Assembly: GCA_017511405.1 (NCBI GenBank)
Contig: JAFWKB010000033.1
Coordinates: 1-13,754 of the forward strand
DNA length: 13,754 bases
DNA from: Candidatus Saccharimonadota bacterium
Lineage (GTDB): Bacteria > Patescibacteriota > Saccharimonadia > Saccharimonadales > Saccharimonadaceae
Direction: 5' to 3'
Position numbers and translations under genes: made by a program. Shown here in pieces: positions 12,813 through 13,754 of this stretch (its first letter is position 1; each line of letters opens with the position of its first letter). Under the pieces are notes generated by a model that did not search any database, was not told the DNA's origin, and saw nothing but the letters and a program-made list of their open reading frames with translations.

Positions 12813-12821
12813 TGTTATAAT
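12813..12821 (+). promoter_or_regulatory. Extended -10 promoter of hppA
   Basis: TGTTATAAT at 12813-12821, 9 bp after the stop of the lysozyme-like gene; no good -35 is seen. The predicted start (~12828) gives a 52-nt leader with GAGAGGAGG (12862-12870) before the hppA ATG. Confidence 0.65.
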
Positions 12822-12879
12822 TTGCCCAGTAGTGGGAACCGTGGGAGCACTTTTACATTACGAGAGGAGGTTTCTTCTT

Positions 12880-13754
12880 ATGAGTATGAGTATGTTACTT
12901 GTGGACTATCCGATTATATTCCTGGCTGGATTATTCGTAATCGGAAATTATGGTAAAATCCGGAAAATGCCGGACGGAACGGAAGAGATGAATTGGGTTG
13001 CTACTCGAGTTAGAGAAGGCGCAAATGCGTTTATGTGGACAGAATACACTCGCATCATAGTCGTTGTTGCGATTGTTGCGGGACTTTTGTCACTCTTCAT
13101 CGACACAACGAGCGGGCTCACATTCATTATCGGCGCAACAATGTCTACGATTGCTTGCGTAGCCTCGATGAATCTTGCGACATATGCAAATATCAAAACG
13201 GCAGAAACCGCAAGAAGAACAGGCTCAGTCGGATTAACGGTAGGAGTTGCGATTATCGGCGGGAGTGTACCTGGTCTTTTGGTGCACCTTCTGGGGCTTT
13301 TAGGATTACTCTTAATTTTCTTCGGATTCGGAGGAGTGAAGATGGATTCGCCAGTCCAGGGCGTACTGTTAAGTCTTGGCCGAAACGCCTCGATTACGCG
13401 ATTAACAACCTATTCGCTTGGCTGCTCAATCGTTGCAATGTTCAACCGCGTTGCAGGAGGAAACTTTACAAAGGCTGCAGACATTTCTTCCGACATTCTC
13501 GGAAAGATGCGCCACGACCTTGACGAAGACGATCCTAGAATTCCAAACGTAATTGCGGATTTTATTGGTGACCTTGTTAACGACATTGCCGGAAACTGTT
13601 CGGACCTTCTGGAAAGTTCCGTAGCAACAATTGTCGGAGCAATTATGCTCGCAACAACGGTTTATTCTCCTTATGCGAACGGTGCCGAAGCAGAGGTTTA
13701 TGCCAAAGTTTTCGACGCAACCGTGTATTTCCCGATTTTAGTGATGGGGGGAGG
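12880..13754 (+). CDS. hppA: Membrane-bound (ion-translocating) pyrophosphatase, N-terminal part
   Basis: The ATG is preceded by GAGAGGAGG with 9-nt spacing; 291 codons are present and the gene continues past the window (family usually 650-800 residues). Membrane pyrophosphatases couple PPi hydrolysis to H+ or Na+ pumping. Recognisable blocks: VATRVREGANAFMWTEY (~40-56), NIKTAETARRTGS (~104-116), GGNFTKAADISSDILGK (~193-209), EDDPRIPNVIAD (~216-227) and GDLVND (230-235). The Lys and Asp residues of the PPi-Mg site are kept. The usual IADNVGDNVGD has become IADFIGDLVND, so both Asn and one Gly are replaced. The K+-dependence determinants lie downstream and cannot be read. This is a divergent but convincing hppA. 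Confidence 0.9.
   Translation, partial: MSMSMLLVDYPIIFLAGLFVIGNYGKIRKMPDGTEEMNWVATRVREGANAFMWTEYTRIIVVVAIVAGLLSLFIDTTSGLTFIIGATMSTIACVASMNLATYANIKTAETARRTGSVGLTVGVAIIGGSVPGLLVHLLGLLGLLLIFFGFGGVKMDSPVQGVLLSLGRNASITRLTTYSLGCSIVAMFNRVAGGNFTKAADISSDILGKMRHDLDEDDPRIPNVIADFIGDLVNDIAGNCSDLLESSVATIVGAIMLATTVYSPYANGAEAEVYAKVFDATVYFPILVMGG

Noticed and set aside
13035..13523. 162-codon plus-strand ORF
   Set aside because: Out-of-frame shadow of hppA, whose own frame matches a well-known family.
1..13754. UGA recoding to glycine (Gracilibacteria/SR1-type code)
   Set aside because: No gene contains an in-frame TGA, and TGA ends the 63-residue gene.

Overview
This window looks like chromosome from a member of the Candidate Phyla Radiation (Patescibacteria), most plausibly a Saccharibacteria (TM7) relative. 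That placement is inference: it rests on gene content and style (short, tightly packed genes, a LemA / M48 protease / LigA operon, a divergent membrane pyrophosphatase, several apparently leaderless promoters), not on a marker phylogeny. The genetic code looks standard: the 63-residue gene ends in TGA and no other gene needs an internal TGA, which argues against the UGA=Gly lineages (Gracilibacteria, SR1).

Layout. (1) 1-2466 is an AT-rich accessory block: the 3' part of a KAP-type P-loop NTPase (+), convergent with a two-gene minus-strand module made of a Panacea-domain (SocA/DUF4065-like) protein followed by an overlapping 225-residue unknown. This looks like a Panacea-type toxin-antitoxin pair. 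(2) 2630-7375 is a minus-strand housekeeping operon with a well-formed promoter: lemA, htpX-like M48 protease, a multi-pass membrane protein, ligA, a possible 30-residue ORF and a terminator. Three junctions overlap or nearly touch. LigA has no cysteines in its zinc-finger region. (3) 7409-8140 is a CmpB-family membrane protein, divergent from lemA.

(4) 8191-12280 appears to be a small integrated element of about 4.1 kb. It is bounded by a 19-bp direct repeat equal to nucleotides 1-19 of a tRNA-Gly(GCC) gene. It holds a folded noncoding stretch (8461-8625), a three-helix membrane protein with a structured attenuator-like leader (minus), a 229-residue unknown and a 63-residue unknown (plus), and a large serine recombinase. 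The end of the recombinase gene runs antisense through the 3' end of the intact tRNA-Gly gene and through that tRNA's terminator. The tRNA carries a paired swap, U19 with A56, in place of the near-universal G19-C56.

(5) 12357-13754 is again chromosomal: a membrane-anchored lysozyme-like protein and the 5' part of a membrane-bound pyrophosphatase (hppA), which runs off the window.

The best candidates for something undescribed are the tRNA-Gly element (recombinase, unknown cargo, structured RNAs and competing hairpins) and the Panacea pair with its unassigned partner. No function was verified by database search; family calls come from recognisable motifs.
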